64,000 nucleotides of DNA from DASCQC01 sp036012865 (GTDB taxonomy: Bacteria; Pseudomonadota; Gammaproteobacteria; Comchoanobacterales; Comchoanobacteraceae): the NCBI GenBank assembly GCA_036012865.1, contig DASCQC010000025.1, forward strand, positions 47,873 to 111,872, given 5' to 3'. The notes under the pieces were generated by a model. That model saw only the letters and a list, made by a program, of their open reading frames with translations. It did not search any database and was not told the DNA's origin. Below are positions 1 through 8,683 of the stretch, piece after piece. The position numbers were made by a program, and so were the translations under genes. Position 1 is the first letter of the stretch; each line of letters starts with the position of its first letter.

Positions 1-1
1 G

Positions 2-1396
2 ATGCAGATTGCTCAAGTATTGGCAGGGTATACATTAGGGGCAGCAGACCTTTTAAGACGAGCCATGGGGAAGAAGAAGCCAGAAGAGATGGCAAAGCAG
101 AGAAAAATATTTCTGAAAGGCTCTAAAACCCTCAATATAGATGGAGGAGTAGCGGGTCAGATTTTTGATTTAATGGAAAAATTTGCCGGTTATGGTTTTA
201 ATAAGTCGCATTCAGCTGCGTATGCTCTTATTTCTTATCAAACAGCATGGTTGAAAGCTAATCATACAGAAGCCTTTATGGCGGCAGTGTTATCTTCTGA
301 TATGGATAATACGGATAAAGTTTTGTACAGTATTCGAGCAACCAGGGCCTGTAAGTGTAAAGTGTTATCCCCGGATATTCATCAAAGTGAATACATGTTC
401 ACAGTTACTAATGATAAGGAAATATTGTATGGGTTGGGTGCTATTAAGGGCTTAGGTCAACAGGTTATTGAAGATCTTATTAGTGCTCGGGAGAAGGGCG
501 GTGTCTTTAAGGATTTATTGGATATTTGTTTGAGGGTCGATCAACGCTTAAATCGACGCACACTAGAGGCTTTGATTGCCAGTGGGGCACTGGATGGGTG
601 GAAGATAGATCGAGGCATCTTATTTGCATCAGTTAATAAAGCGCTTAAACATCGAGACCAGGTCAAAGAGGAGCAGAAAAGTGGTCAACAAGATTTATTT
701 GCTCAAGTTTCAAGTGAGGGTGTTGTTAATAGTTTTAAGTATGTAGATGTCGCTAAGTGGACATTAATAGAGCGACTCGAGAATGAAAAAAATGCTTTGG
801 GTTTTTATTATTCAGGTCATCCGACTCAACAGTTTGCAAAAGAATATCAATTCTTGGGGTTAAGTCCTGCAGCAAGTTTAAACCGAAACCCTAATGGGTT
901 GGTGAGCTTTTTAGGGCAATTGCAAGGTATGAGAACACTGATTAACAAGAAGGGCAAGCGGTTTGCTTTTGCAACATTGGTAGATTATACCGGTCAAATT
1001 GATGTTTTATTAACAGAGCCTATTATTAATGAATATAGACACTTATTACAAAATGACGTTTTATTGGTGGTTGAGGGAACTTGCTCAAAAGATGATTATT
1101 CTGGGCGATGTCGAATGAAATGTCAGCGCATTGTTGACTTGGCAAGTTTTCGTGAGTCCATGGTTAACTTTTTATCTGTTGAACTGAACTCTACGTCTTC
1201 TTTCTCAGAAGAACTAATCAGGATGAACTATGTGTTTAAGCGTTTTCAAGGGCAATGTGAAGTTAGATTAAAATATCATTTTCAGGAAGGTTATGTAACG
1301 TTTCCCTTAAAAACAACAAGCGTACAAATTTCAGATGAGTTCTTGAAAACTTTGCGTGAGATTCCCTGCATTAAGTCAGCAGAGCCAACGTATTAA
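2..1396 (+). CDS. dnaE: DNA polymerase III subunit alpha, C-terminal part (5' end outside window)
   Basis: Replicative polymerase catalytic subunit. Only the last 464 codons of a family that normally runs to about 1,160 residues are present; the reading frame is open to the left edge, so the ATG at position 2 is an internal Met, not the start. The segment begins with the conserved stretch GYTLGAADLLRRAMGKKKPEEM and FAGYGFNKSHSAAYALISYQ, typical of the fingers/tau-facing region of bacterial DnaE, followed by the helix-hairpin-helix region (about residues 140-200) and an OB-fold (about 300-385). The extreme C-terminus is less conserved. It converges with the next gene, 26 bases away. Identity is secure; nothing can be said about the missing PHP and palm domains. 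Confidence 0.97.
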   Translation: MQIAQVLAGYTLGAADLLRRAMGKKKPEEMAKQRKIFLKGSKTLNIDGGVAGQIFDLMEKFAGYGFNKSHSAAYALISYQTAWLKANHTEAFMAAVLSSDMDNTDKVLYSIRATRACKCKVLSPDIHQSEYMFTVTNDKEILYGLGAIKGLGQQVIEDLISAREKGGVFKDLLDICLRVDQRLNRRTLEALIASGALDGWKIDRGILFASVNKALKHRDQVKEEQKSGQQDLFAQVSSEGVVNSFKYVDVAKWTLIERLENEKNALGFYYSGHPTQQFAKEYQFLGLSPAASLNRNPNGLVSFLGQLQGMRTLINKKGKRFAFATLVDYTGQIDVLLTEPIINEYRHLLQNDVLLVVEGTCSKDDYSGRCRMKCQRIVDLASFRESMVNFLSVELNSTSSFSEELIRMNYVFKRFQGQCEVRLKYHFQEGYVTFPLKTTSVQISDEFLKTLREIPCIKSAEPTY

Positions 1397-1422
1397 ATAT
1401 TATATTGATTATTTAATGGTTT

Positions 1423-3150
1423 CTAGATATTTAATCCTTTCATCGATATCATGGGCTGTTCTACAGGCGCAAACTGTTGATTGGGATCTTTTAAAGTATG
1501 GGTAGCTGAAGGACCTAGCTTAGGTGTTATATTAATAGGTGTGTTGAAGCCTGATGTTGAATCACTGAAGCTACTGTAGCGTTCTTCTGGGTTTGTGATA
1601 AATTTGTCTATGCTATTATAAGTAGTATATTGGTAAGAGCTCATTGAAGCATAGTGGTTACCGTTGAGGTGATCGATGAGGCTTGATGAGAGAGGTTTAA
1701 ATAAATCTTTTTGAAAATGATGAATAAAGTCATAAGTTTTTTTATGATTAAGGCCTAAGTGAGTTCTTTGAGCGTTGATCATGATTTTCCAATGTAGTTC
1801 ATAGGGGTAGCGGTTATCTTTGGTTATTGTTTTAAGCGTTTCAATACAGGATTGTTCTTGAGATAGTAATATGAGTGCTAATTTATGGAAAGGTTTTGTG
1901 CTAATCCTTAGTTCTGATGGTTGGCTCAATAAGTAATAAATGACTCTAAGGTTGGATGGCTGCATAAGATCTTCAAAAACATTTAAAATTTCTAATAGAG
2001 CTTCATTTCTTGGTGAAGTATTGATCAACGTTAGGATGTCTCTCAAGCTGGTCATGAAGAAGACCACCTCTTTGACTACACCATATGAGGAGGCTTTTTC
2101 GATGATATGATTTAGTTTAGTGCTAATGGATCCATTTAAAGAATTATTTTCAGCATAATGTTTGATGGCTACTTGTTTTGTTAAGATAAGCTTATCACGG
2201 AAATCTAAGTACTCTTGTTGAGTACATGTTTCAAGAATAGTGTCGAGGGTTTCAAGATAGCCTCTAGATTTTTTTTGTGCCTCTTCAATAAGGAACTCTA
2301 CCCGTTCTTTTGGAGCACATGTATGGAGCATCATCTCTATTGATTGAAGGTAGCTTCTAGGTTCTTTTTTCGACTCTGAGATTAGCAGGATACTATTCAT
2401 ATACATTTCGAGTAGGCTTGAATTGTAGTGGTGCTTAGTGATGAATTGTATAATTTCCTCGTATTGAACTGAGGGTTTATGGTTGTCTTCAAGTGAAGGG
2501 GAATGACTGGATAGTATCGTTCCTAGGTAGTTATTGGCTAATTCATTCATTATTCCGAATAGATTATCCCCAGGCTTAGGGTGTTGTTGCAAATTTTTTA
2601 AGGCTATTTCACAGCAGAACATAGCATCATTGTAGAGCATTTCCCATATGTATTTAGGTAATTCGGATGAAGTTTTGTTGCATAGATCGACAGATAGAAC
2701 AATGAAAGTGTCTAAATGATCTTCGTTGTCAATGATTTGGCTATGTATTAGAGCATTATAAAGTTGTAGCTCTGCTCTGGCATTTGTTTTTTGGTGGGGC
2801 AACCGGGTATTTTTAGTCGAGTTTGTTTTGGTAGATAATTCAACGGGAATGCCGAGTGTGTTGGAAATTCTGGAAGGTATGTCTTCCGGGTATTTAGGCT
2901 TTTTATATTTTCTTTTGTGAACACCCGTCATTAAGAGATAAGTGTCAGGGAATTTCCATGTTTTTCCCAAGTTTTTCATGAGTGTAGAAAATGGTTTTAT
3001 ATTACAAGGATCGACGGTTAATTCTTTTTGGGTTTTTACCCAGTCTTCATAGGTTTCTTCAGCTTGTTGTAGGGTGTGTTTTATCTTTTGCAAATCAACA
3101 AAATTTTGCGGTTTCGAGTATTTGGTAGGGGTGTTATAAAATTTATGCAT
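1423..3150 (-). CDS. Hypothetical large helical protein
   Basis: I do not recognise this 575-residue protein. It has no signal peptide or membrane segment. The first 140 residues are polar and basic (KRKYKKPKYP near residue 80), and residues about 150-480 read as a long run of amphipathic helices with loosely repeated units of 30-40 residues, for example SYLQSIEMMLHTCAPKERVEF and GYLETLDTILETCTQQEYLDF, which align with each other as two helical hairpins. This suggests a helical-repeat (solenoid) fold. The C-terminal 70 residues are Ser/Thr/Pro-rich and probably disordered. The start ATG has only a weak GAG upstream. It could be a host-interaction protein, but that is guesswork from its orphan status. 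Confidence 0.7.
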   Translation of the reverse strand: MHKFYNTPTKYSKPQNFVDLQKIKHTLQQAEETYEDWVKTQKELTVDPCNIKPFSTLMKNLGKTWKFPDTYLLMTGVHKRKYKKPKYPEDIPSRISNTLGIPVELSTKTNSTKNTRLPHQKTNARAELQLYNALIHSQIIDNEDHLDTFIVLSVDLCNKTSSELPKYIWEMLYNDAMFCCEIALKNLQQHPKPGDNLFGIMNELANNYLGTILSSHSPSLEDNHKPSVQYEEIIQFITKHHYNSSLLEMYMNSILLISESKKEPRSYLQSIEMMLHTCAPKERVEFLIEEAQKKSRGYLETLDTILETCTQQEYLDFRDKLILTKQVAIKHYAENNSLNGSISTKLNHIIEKASSYGVVKEVVFFMTSLRDILTLINTSPRNEALLEILNVFEDLMQPSNLRVIYYLLSQPSELRISTKPFHKLALILLSQEQSCIETLKTITKDNRYPYELHWKIMINAQRTHLGLNHKKTYDFIHHFQKDLFKPLSSSLIDHLNGNHYASMSSYQYTTYNSIDKFITNPEERYSSFSDSTSGFNTPINITPKLGPSATHTLKDPNQQFAPVEQPMISMKGLNI

Positions 3151-3239
3151 GAGCTCAAATTTAAAAATAGAAATAAAAAAGATAGTGGATTGTAGAGGTT
3201 TTGTAAAGCAAAAAATACTTTTAATTATGTGTGCCTAAG

Positions 3240-3899
3240 TTATGACACTAGATTCCAGTTGATACCTTGCTGTTGTTTTTTATCTAGGATTTTATTGGTT
3301 TTAGAAAAGTGTTGGCAACCTAAGAATCCACGGTGAGCTGAAAGGGGGGAGGGGTGTGGAGCGGTAAGAATAGAGTGTTTTGTTTTATCGATAAGTTCAG
3401 ACTTTTTAATTGCATGAGAGCCCCACAGTAAAAATATAAGGTGAGGTTTGCATTGACTTAACTTAGCAATGACCACATCGGTAAATGTTCCCCAGCCGAT
3501 GTCTTTATGGGAATGGGCTCGATGTTGCTCGACAGTAAGAATGGTGTTCAGGAGTAATACGCCCTGCTTGGCCCATGATTCTAAGCATCCGTGCTGGGGG
3601 ACTGTTAGGTTAAGATCTTGATTCATTTCTTTAAAAATGTTTTTCAAAGAAGGGGGAGCGGGTATGCCTTTGGGGACAGAAAAGCATAGCCCATGAGCTT
3701 GATCGATCCCATGATAAGGGTCTTGACCCAGAATAACTACTTTAACTGATTCCAGGGGAGTTAATTTGAAGGCATTGAAAATATTGTCATTCTTAGGGTA
3801 AATGATTTTATTTTGAGCTCGTTGGGTATTCACATAATCAACAGCTGCTTTAAAATAAGGTTTGCTTTTTTCTTCAGCAAGTAAATCTGACCAGTCCAT
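3240..3899 (-). CDS. ung: Uracil-DNA glycosylase (family 1)
   Basis: Removes uracil from DNA as the first step of base excision repair. The 219-residue length fits family 1 UDG. The water-activating motif GQDPYHG lies at about residues 58-64 and the leucine-intercalation/catalytic histidine motif HPSPLSAHRG at about 181-190; the uracil-pocket segment LLLNTILTVEQHRAHSH is also intact. ATG start at 3899. It stands alone, transcribed away from the secreted protein gene at 4082. Confidence 0.97.
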   Translation of the reverse strand: MDWSDLLAEEKSKPYFKAAVDYVNTQRAQNKIIYPKNDNIFNAFKLTPLESVKVVILGQDPYHGIDQAHGLCFSVPKGIPAPPSLKNIFKEMNQDLNLTVPQHGCLESWAKQGVLLLNTILTVEQHRAHSHKDIGWGTFTDVVIAKLSQCKPHLIFLLWGSHAIKKSELIDKTKHSILTAPHPSPLSAHRGFLGCQHFSKTNKILDKKQQQGINWNLVS

Positions 3900-4081
3900 C
3901 TAATGATGGTAATCATGCCTGTTGAATAAAGTCAAGAAACCTTTACCTTAAAGACTATGCTCATTATCAAGCTGTTCTGGAAAATTAATATTATTGTTGA
4001 GAGTTTCTTGTGGTTGAAAAATAAGATTTTTTAATAAAATTGTTCTATAATATTTTAACGTTATATTGTTTGGAGAAAAAC

Positions 4082-4870
4082 TTGATAACTATAAAATTAA
4101 CAGCGGTGATTTATTTGATAGTGATGATGTGTACTGCTCATGCATCCGAAGAATTGAATATAGAGGGGTGGATTCAAGATGTGAGTCAAACAACTCTTGA
4201 AAATGTCCGCGATAACGGAGGCATTAATAGGGCCACGGTTTGTGAGGATATCCTTAGTACAGTTTATCGAGACCCTTATAATGTTATCACTGTTAATAAC
4301 AGGGTAGTCAACGGAGACTGGAAAATACAAACAAAGGCTTTAAGAACTTATAAGCTTGCTTTATTACAAGAGATTTTTGGCTGCCCTAGTAAGCAAATAC
4401 AATGGGTTAAAGACAGTGCGTGTCAAAGATTTATCTATGGGAAATTGTATATTGATAGCGGGAACCATAAAGGCCCACTTAAAGATCATATTTCAACATC
4501 TGCCATCAATAGGGCAATCGACTCCATTGAGAATAATTCTTTGCAAAGAATAGATTATTGCTCGCATGCATCAACGGATGCCAAAACAACCATACGGAGA
4601 TCTTTGGAGAAAGAACATTGTAAAATTCTAATGAAAGATATTTATCAACAACCTTATGGCTATAATGATCATTGGCAAAATTATGATATTAATCATTTAG
4701 TAGGAGATGATTACATAGCCGTTGATTGGTCAGTTATAGCTAATCAGAACAAAATTAATCAGACTTATGATAAGTTGGAGCAGGTCAGGGGGTATTGTGA
4801 TGGAGGTGGCGATGAATCCTATGAAACTTATCTGCGATGGACTCAACAGGCTGATGATCTTGTTAATTAA
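4082..4870 (+). CDS. Secreted six-cysteine protein, paralog 1
   Basis: Unknown family. The start is taken as TTG 4082: it follows a GGAG ribosome site (4072-4075), lies downstream of a perfect TATAAT (4046-4051), and gives an N-terminus that aligns residue for residue with the ATG-started paralog at 5785. The open frame extends back to 4040 but that part covers the probable promoter. The protein (262 residues) has a signal peptide ending AHA|S at about residue 20. Six cysteines are shared with the paralog (VCEDIL, FGCPS, SACQR, DYCSH, EHCKIL, GYCDG), which suggests disulfides in the periplasm or outside the cell. The best conserved part is around residues 177-220 (ILMKDIYQQPYGYNDHWQNY). Confidence 0.8.
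   Translation: MITIKLTAVIYLIVMMCTAHASEELNIEGWIQDVSQTTLENVRDNGGINRATVCEDILSTVYRDPYNVITVNNRVVNGDWKIQTKALRTYKLALLQEIFGCPSKQIQWVKDSACQRFIYGKLYIDSGNHKGPLKDHISTSAINRAIDSIENNSLQRIDYCSHASTDAKTTIRRSLEKEHCKILMKDIYQQPYGYNDHWQNYDINHLVGDDYIAVDWSVIANQNKINQTYDKLEQVRGYCDGGGDESYETYLRWTQQADDLVN
4614..4700 (+). repeat. Left arm of an 87-base perfect inverted repeat
   Basis: These 87 bases inside paralog 1 are identical to the reverse complement of 5161-5247 inside paralog 2. Outside the arm the two genes differ at many positions, so the block is more similar than the genes around it. Confidence 0.9.
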
Positions 4871-4963
4871 GAGTTAGGATTCTTCCTGGCTATTTGTAAA
4901 TTATCAATGAACGAGTTTTTAAAGTAGTTGTATAGGGTATAGCTGGTTAGTTGTTAGTGCCTC

Positions 4964-4994
4964 AACTCTCTGTATCCATAGTCTTGAGAGAGTT
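4964..4994. terminator. Hairpin between the convergent paralogs
   Basis: AACTCTCT (4964-4971) pairs perfectly with AGAGAGTT (4987-4994) across a 15-base loop, and T-rich sequence follows on the + strand. The right arm touches the stop codon of the - strand gene. It is placed where a bidirectional terminator for the two convergent genes would be expected. No long T-run, so confidence is moderate. Confidence 0.4.
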
Positions 4995-5785
4995 TATTCA
5001 ATTCTTTCATCAACCCAATCGATCCACCGCAAATAAGTTTCATAGGATTCATAGCCATCGACGTTACAAAAATCTTTGTAATGTTCTAGAGAATTTCTTG
5101 TAGCATCAATGGAGGCTTGATCAGCTATAATCGACCAATCAACGGCTATGTAGTCACCTCCTAAATGATTAATATCATAATTTTGCCAATGATCATTATA
5201 GCCATAAGGTTGTTGATAAATATCTTTCATTAGAATTTTACAATGTTGTTTATCGATAACTTCTCTGATTTTATTGACAACCGAAGGTGAAGCTTCTTGG
5301 CAATAACGGTTGGTGATTGAACTGGGGCTTATTTTGTCGCTAGTGTTATAAATAAGGAAATGTTTATCATAGTATTCAGAACTATCAATACGATCGAGAA
5401 GGGGGGCTTTAGGGTTGCCGTACATAAATATGTTCCCATAAATAGAGCGTTGACAGGCACTGTCTTTAACCCATTGTATTTGAGTACTAGGGCAGCCAAA
5501 AATCTCTTGTAATAAAGCAAGCTTATAAGTATTTAAGGGGCTTGTTTGTATTTTCCAGTCCCCGTTGACTACCCTGTCACTAACCGTAATAACATGATGA
5601 CGGTCTCGATAAACTGTACTGAGAATTTCGTCACAAATATAGCTTCTATTAATGCCTCCGTTATCACGAATGTTTTCAAGAGTTGCTATGCTCAAGTCTT
5701 GAAATAAATCCTCAATATTAGATGCATGGGCAGTGGGCATTGTTAATATCAGACCAACAATAGCTGTTAAGGTTAATGTTATCAT
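4994..5785 (-). CDS. Secreted six-cysteine protein, paralog 2
   Basis: Paralog of the protein encoded at 4082-4870, in tail-to-tail orientation. 263 residues; signal peptide with a hydrophobic core and cleavage after AHA at about residue 21. ATG start with AGGA five bases upstream. The N-terminal third (TLENIRDNGGIN, EILSTVYRD, VVNGDWKIQT, LALLQEIFGCPS) and the block ending in DHWQNYDINHL are nearly identical to paralog 1; the middle (about residues 120-170) differs and is longer here. All six mature-region cysteines are kept. No recognised domain; the family is unknown to me. Confidence 0.8.
   Translation of the reverse strand: MITLTLTAIVGLILTMPTAHASNIEDLFQDLSIATLENIRDNGGINRSYICDEILSTVYRDRHHVITVSDRVVNGDWKIQTSPLNTYKLALLQEIFGCPSTQIQWVKDSACQRSIYGNIFMYGNPKAPLLDRIDSSEYYDKHFLIYNTSDKISPSSITNRYCQEASPSVVNKIREVIDKQHCKILMKDIYQQPYGYNDHWQNYDINHLGGDYIAVDWSIIADQASIDATRNSLEHYKDFCNVDGYESYETYLRWIDWVDERIE
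5161..5247 (-). repeat. Right arm of an 87-base perfect inverted repeat
   Basis: Exact reverse complement of 4614-4700; see the entry for the left arm. It lies in the coding region for the most conserved segment of the paralog pair. Confidence 0.9.
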
Positions 5786-5958
5786 TTTTATCCTAAGGTT
5801 ATGTTAGTATAATTTATAGTATATTTTTATGATAAATTGTTTTTTATTATCGATATTCTTTTTGTCAGGGGAGTGAAAATCAGCAAGAGAGTGGTCGTGA
5901 AACTTGCATTTGACTAGAAATATGAGTAGATTGCTAGGCGTAAACAAGGAGTCTAGAG

Positions 5959-7074
5959 ATGTTGCGAATTGGTGTTCCAAAAGAAATTAAGAATCATGAG
6001 TACCGTGTAGGATTAACCCCGGATAGTGTTTATGACTTAACCAAGGCGGGCTTCGAGGTATGTGTTGAAACCATGTGTGCAGCACAAATAGGTTATTTAG
6101 ATGAGATGTATCGCAAGGCTGGAGCAGTTGTCCTATCTTCTGCTAAAGAGGTGTATGATCAAGCTGATTTAATCATTAAAGTTAAAGAGCCTCAAAAGGC
6201 TGAATACGGTCTTATTCGGAAAAATCAGATTATTTTTACCTTTTTACACCTTGCTGCTGATAAGCCACAGGCTAAAGGGTTGATGGACTCAGGCTGTTTG
6301 GCTGTTGCTTATGAAATGGTTTCTGATAAGTTAGGAGGCCTTCCCTTACTCAAGCCGATGAGTGAGGTTGCGGGGAGGATTTCTATTCAGGCAGGGGCTC
6401 ATGTGTTACAGAAGTTTAATGGAGGTAGAGGGGTTTTATTGGGAGGCGTTCCTGGAGTAAAACCTGGTAAAGTAGTTATCATCGGCGGAGGTGTTGTGGG
6501 CTCCAATGCGTTGCGTATGGCCTTAGGTTTGGAGGCTGAAGTGACGGTGCTAGATTTAGCGATGCCGACATTAGAATTAATTGATCGAAGTTATTATGGT
6601 CGAGTTCGCACTTTATATGCGAATTGTTCAAATATCGAAAAGGAAGTCTGCGGGGCTGATCTTGTGGTAGGCGCTGTATTAATTCCTGGAAGAGCGGCCC
6701 CTAAGTTATTGACAGATAATCAGATTTCTAAGATGAAGCCTGGGTCTGTTATTGTGGATGTTGCGATTGATCAAGGCGGGTGTTTTGAGACTTCAAGGCC
6801 CACCTCTCATGAAAACCCTACATACGTTGAGCATGGGGTTGTCCATTACTGTGTCACCAACATGCCTGGGGCTGTTCCATTAACGTCAACTCAGGCCTTG
6901 AATAATGCCACTTTGCCTTTTGTTCATTTGTTAGCAAAATATGGTCGAGAGGCAATTAAAAGTAATCAATATTTACTTGCGGGTTTGAGTGTTTGTGATG
7001 GTCAGATGACATGCCCGCATGCGGCTCAGGATCTTAACTTAGATTATGTTGCAGCAAAGGAAGCTATCGAATGA
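5959..7074 (+). CDS. ald: Alanine dehydrogenase
   Basis: NAD-dependent reversible deamination of L-alanine to pyruvate and ammonia, in the cytoplasm. 371 residues, the usual length. The N-terminus LRIGVPKEIKNHEYRVGLTP, the KVKEPQ loop (about 74), FTFLHLAADK with the catalytic His (about 96), the NAD-binding glycine loop VVIIGGGVVGSNA (about 171-183) and VDVAIDQGG with the catalytic Asp (about 266-273) are all present. AAGGAG lies upstream of ATG 5959. Its last codons overlap the start of the aminopeptidase gene, so the two are translationally coupled: peptide breakdown feeding alanine catabolism is a reasonable reading. Confidence 0.96.
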   Translation: MLRIGVPKEIKNHEYRVGLTPDSVYDLTKAGFEVCVETMCAAQIGYLDEMYRKAGAVVLSSAKEVYDQADLIIKVKEPQKAEYGLIRKNQIIFTFLHLAADKPQAKGLMDSGCLAVAYEMVSDKLGGLPLLKPMSEVAGRISIQAGAHVLQKFNGGRGVLLGGVPGVKPGKVVIIGGGVVGSNALRMALGLEAEVTVLDLAMPTLELIDRSYYGRVRTLYANCSNIEKEVCGADLVVGAVLIPGRAAPKLLTDNQISKMKPGSVIVDVAIDQGGCFETSRPTSHENPTYVEHGVVHYCVTNMPGAVPLTSTQALNNATLPFVHLLAKYGREAIKSNQYLLAGLSVCDGQMTCPHAAQDLNLDYVAAKEAIE

Positions 7075-8420
7075 ACATGGTTATTATCAAGTTGGAAACG
7101 GAAGAATCATGGAAGGGTTTAATCAGTACAGACTCTGGTTTGCAGGTCTTGTCCTCAACACAAGGTTTTGTTGCAAAGAAAGGTCAATGGTTGTGGGTAG
7201 CTACGCAAACAGGTGAGCCACGCTGTGTTTATGTTGGTTATGATATCAATGAATCCTTTTGGCAGTTTGCAGGTTTACCTGATTTATTACCCCCTAAGGT
7301 TAATTATCGTTTGGATGATTTGATAGACATTAACTTGAAATCAGATGTTTATCTGGCGTGGCAGTTAGGGCAGTATGAATTTGACCGCTTTTTAAGTAAG
7401 CCCAAACAGAAACCATCCATTAGCATCGAGGGCGTTTCTGCAGAAACCAAGGCCACTGCTTCAACAATATTGCAAATAAGGGATTGGATTAATACCCCTG
7501 CAGAAGATTTAGGTCCAGGAGATATGGTCGAATTAAGTCAACAGTGTGCCAAGATGTATCAAGCTGAGTGCAAAGTATGGCTTGGAGCAAAACTTCGTAA
7601 AGAATTTCCTTTGGTTGCAACAGTGGGTCGAGCATCAACTCGTCCGCCAGCGATGATTCAGCTTCAGAAAAAAGTCGACAATGCTCCGCATATCATTCTT
7701 GTTGGCAAAGGGGTTTGTTTTGATTCGGGGGGGTTAGATATTAAGCCCAGTTCGGGGATGCGTTGGATGAAAAAAGATATGGGGGGTGCAGCGCATGTAT
7801 TAGGCTTAGCTCACCTTATTTGGCAGATGGACCTTCCCATTAGCTTAACGGTCTTAATTCCAACGGCTGATAATTCTATTTCAGGGGATGCTTTCCGTCC
7901 AGGGGATGTTTATATTTCAAGAAATAAAGTGAGTGTTGAGGTAGGAAATACCGATGCTGAAGGGCGCTTGTTACTCGCTGATGCATTGGCTTATGGGTCT
8001 GAGCTTAAGCCGGATTGGATGATTGATTTTGCAACGTTAACTGGGGCAGCTAGGGTTGCTATGGGGCTTGAAATACCCTGCTATTTTTCAAATGATGAAC
8101 AGATGGAGGCAGGTTTGAAAGAGGTTTCTAAGGAATGTGAGGATTGTTTATGGCCATTACCCTTATGGGAACCTTACCAATCTTTGTTGAATTCTTCAGT
8201 TGCTGATATTTCTAGCACAGGGTCTAGCCCGTATGGTGGTGCAATTACAGCAGCATTGTTTTTACAACGATTCGTGGGTAAAGATATCAAATGGTCACAC
8301 ATTGATTTGAACGCATTTAATATGACTAATAAAGCAGGCCGACCAGAAGGTGGTGAGGCGATGGGTTTAAGGGCAGTGTATGCTTGGATTCAATCTAAAG
8401 TAGCCAAGAAAATAGATTAG
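7071..8420 (+). CDS. Leucyl aminopeptidase family (M17) protein
   Basis: Dinuclear-metal aminopeptidase that removes N-terminal residues from peptides. The C-terminal catalytic domain is clear: GKGVCFDSGGLDIKP (about 212-226, with metal/catalytic Lys and Asp), KKDMGGAAH (about 232-240) and the M17 signature NTDAEGRLLLADAL (about 293-306). The N-terminal domain (1-150) is poorly conserved, closer in size to the shorter PepB-like branch than to PepA. The ATG overlaps the ald stop in the form ATGA; a second ATG two codons on is equally usable. Gene order ald-aminopeptidase suggests one amino-acid-catabolic transcript. Confidence 0.93.
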   Translation: MNMVIIKLETEESWKGLISTDSGLQVLSSTQGFVAKKGQWLWVATQTGEPRCVYVGYDINESFWQFAGLPDLLPPKVNYRLDDLIDINLKSDVYLAWQLGQYEFDRFLSKPKQKPSISIEGVSAETKATASTILQIRDWINTPAEDLGPGDMVELSQQCAKMYQAECKVWLGAKLRKEFPLVATVGRASTRPPAMIQLQKKVDNAPHIILVGKGVCFDSGGLDIKPSSGMRWMKKDMGGAAHVLGLAHLIWQMDLPISLTVLIPTADNSISGDAFRPGDVYISRNKVSVEVGNTDAEGRLLLADALAYGSELKPDWMIDFATLTGAARVAMGLEIPCYFSNDEQMEAGLKEVSKECEDCLWPLPLWEPYQSLLNSSVADISSTGSSPYGGAITAALFLQRFVGKDIKWSHIDLNAFNMTNKAGRPEGGEAMGLRAVYAWIQSKVAKKID

Positions 8421-8555
8421 ATGTTTTAGAGGTATCTCTTAGATGGTGTCGGAAATATCTTACCTTTTGATGGGTTTTTGTGTTGAGATATTGTCAGATA
8501 AGGGGTGTTATCTTCATTGAGGGTATTAATTTTTCAGATAAAAAATATAGTTATT

Positions 8556-8576
8556 GTTGCATGATTTGTATGCAAC
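8556..8576. promoter_or_regulatory. Dyad near a possible promoter upstream of the 8684 gene
   Basis: GTTGCAT (8556-8562) and ATGCAAC (8570-8576) form a perfect 7-bp inverted repeat around a 7-base centre. A TATAGT (8583-8588) lies just downstream and TTGCAT inside the left arm resembles a -35 box, although the spacing (20) is not ideal. Operator-like placement; no known regulator is matched. Confidence 0.35.
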
Positions 8577-8683
8577 CTATTGTATAGTATATGTTTGTTT
8601 TTTGTTTTGAGTTATTGTGTGGATCAAGTTCTTGGCTTGTAATTAAAAGAGGATGGACTTATTATTCGTGTAGGGATATCGTA

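Noticed and set aside
4356..4553. 65-codon frame that resembles a 63-codon frame at 5329-5520
   Set aside because: Both are out-of-frame shadows of the secreted paralogs; they look alike only because the genes are paralogous.
8441..8457. AGATGGTGTC(G/T)GAAATAT occurs here and again at 33945-33961
   Set aside because: A one-mismatch match of this length is expected a few times by chance in 64 kb of AT-biased DNA; no third copy and no common context was found.
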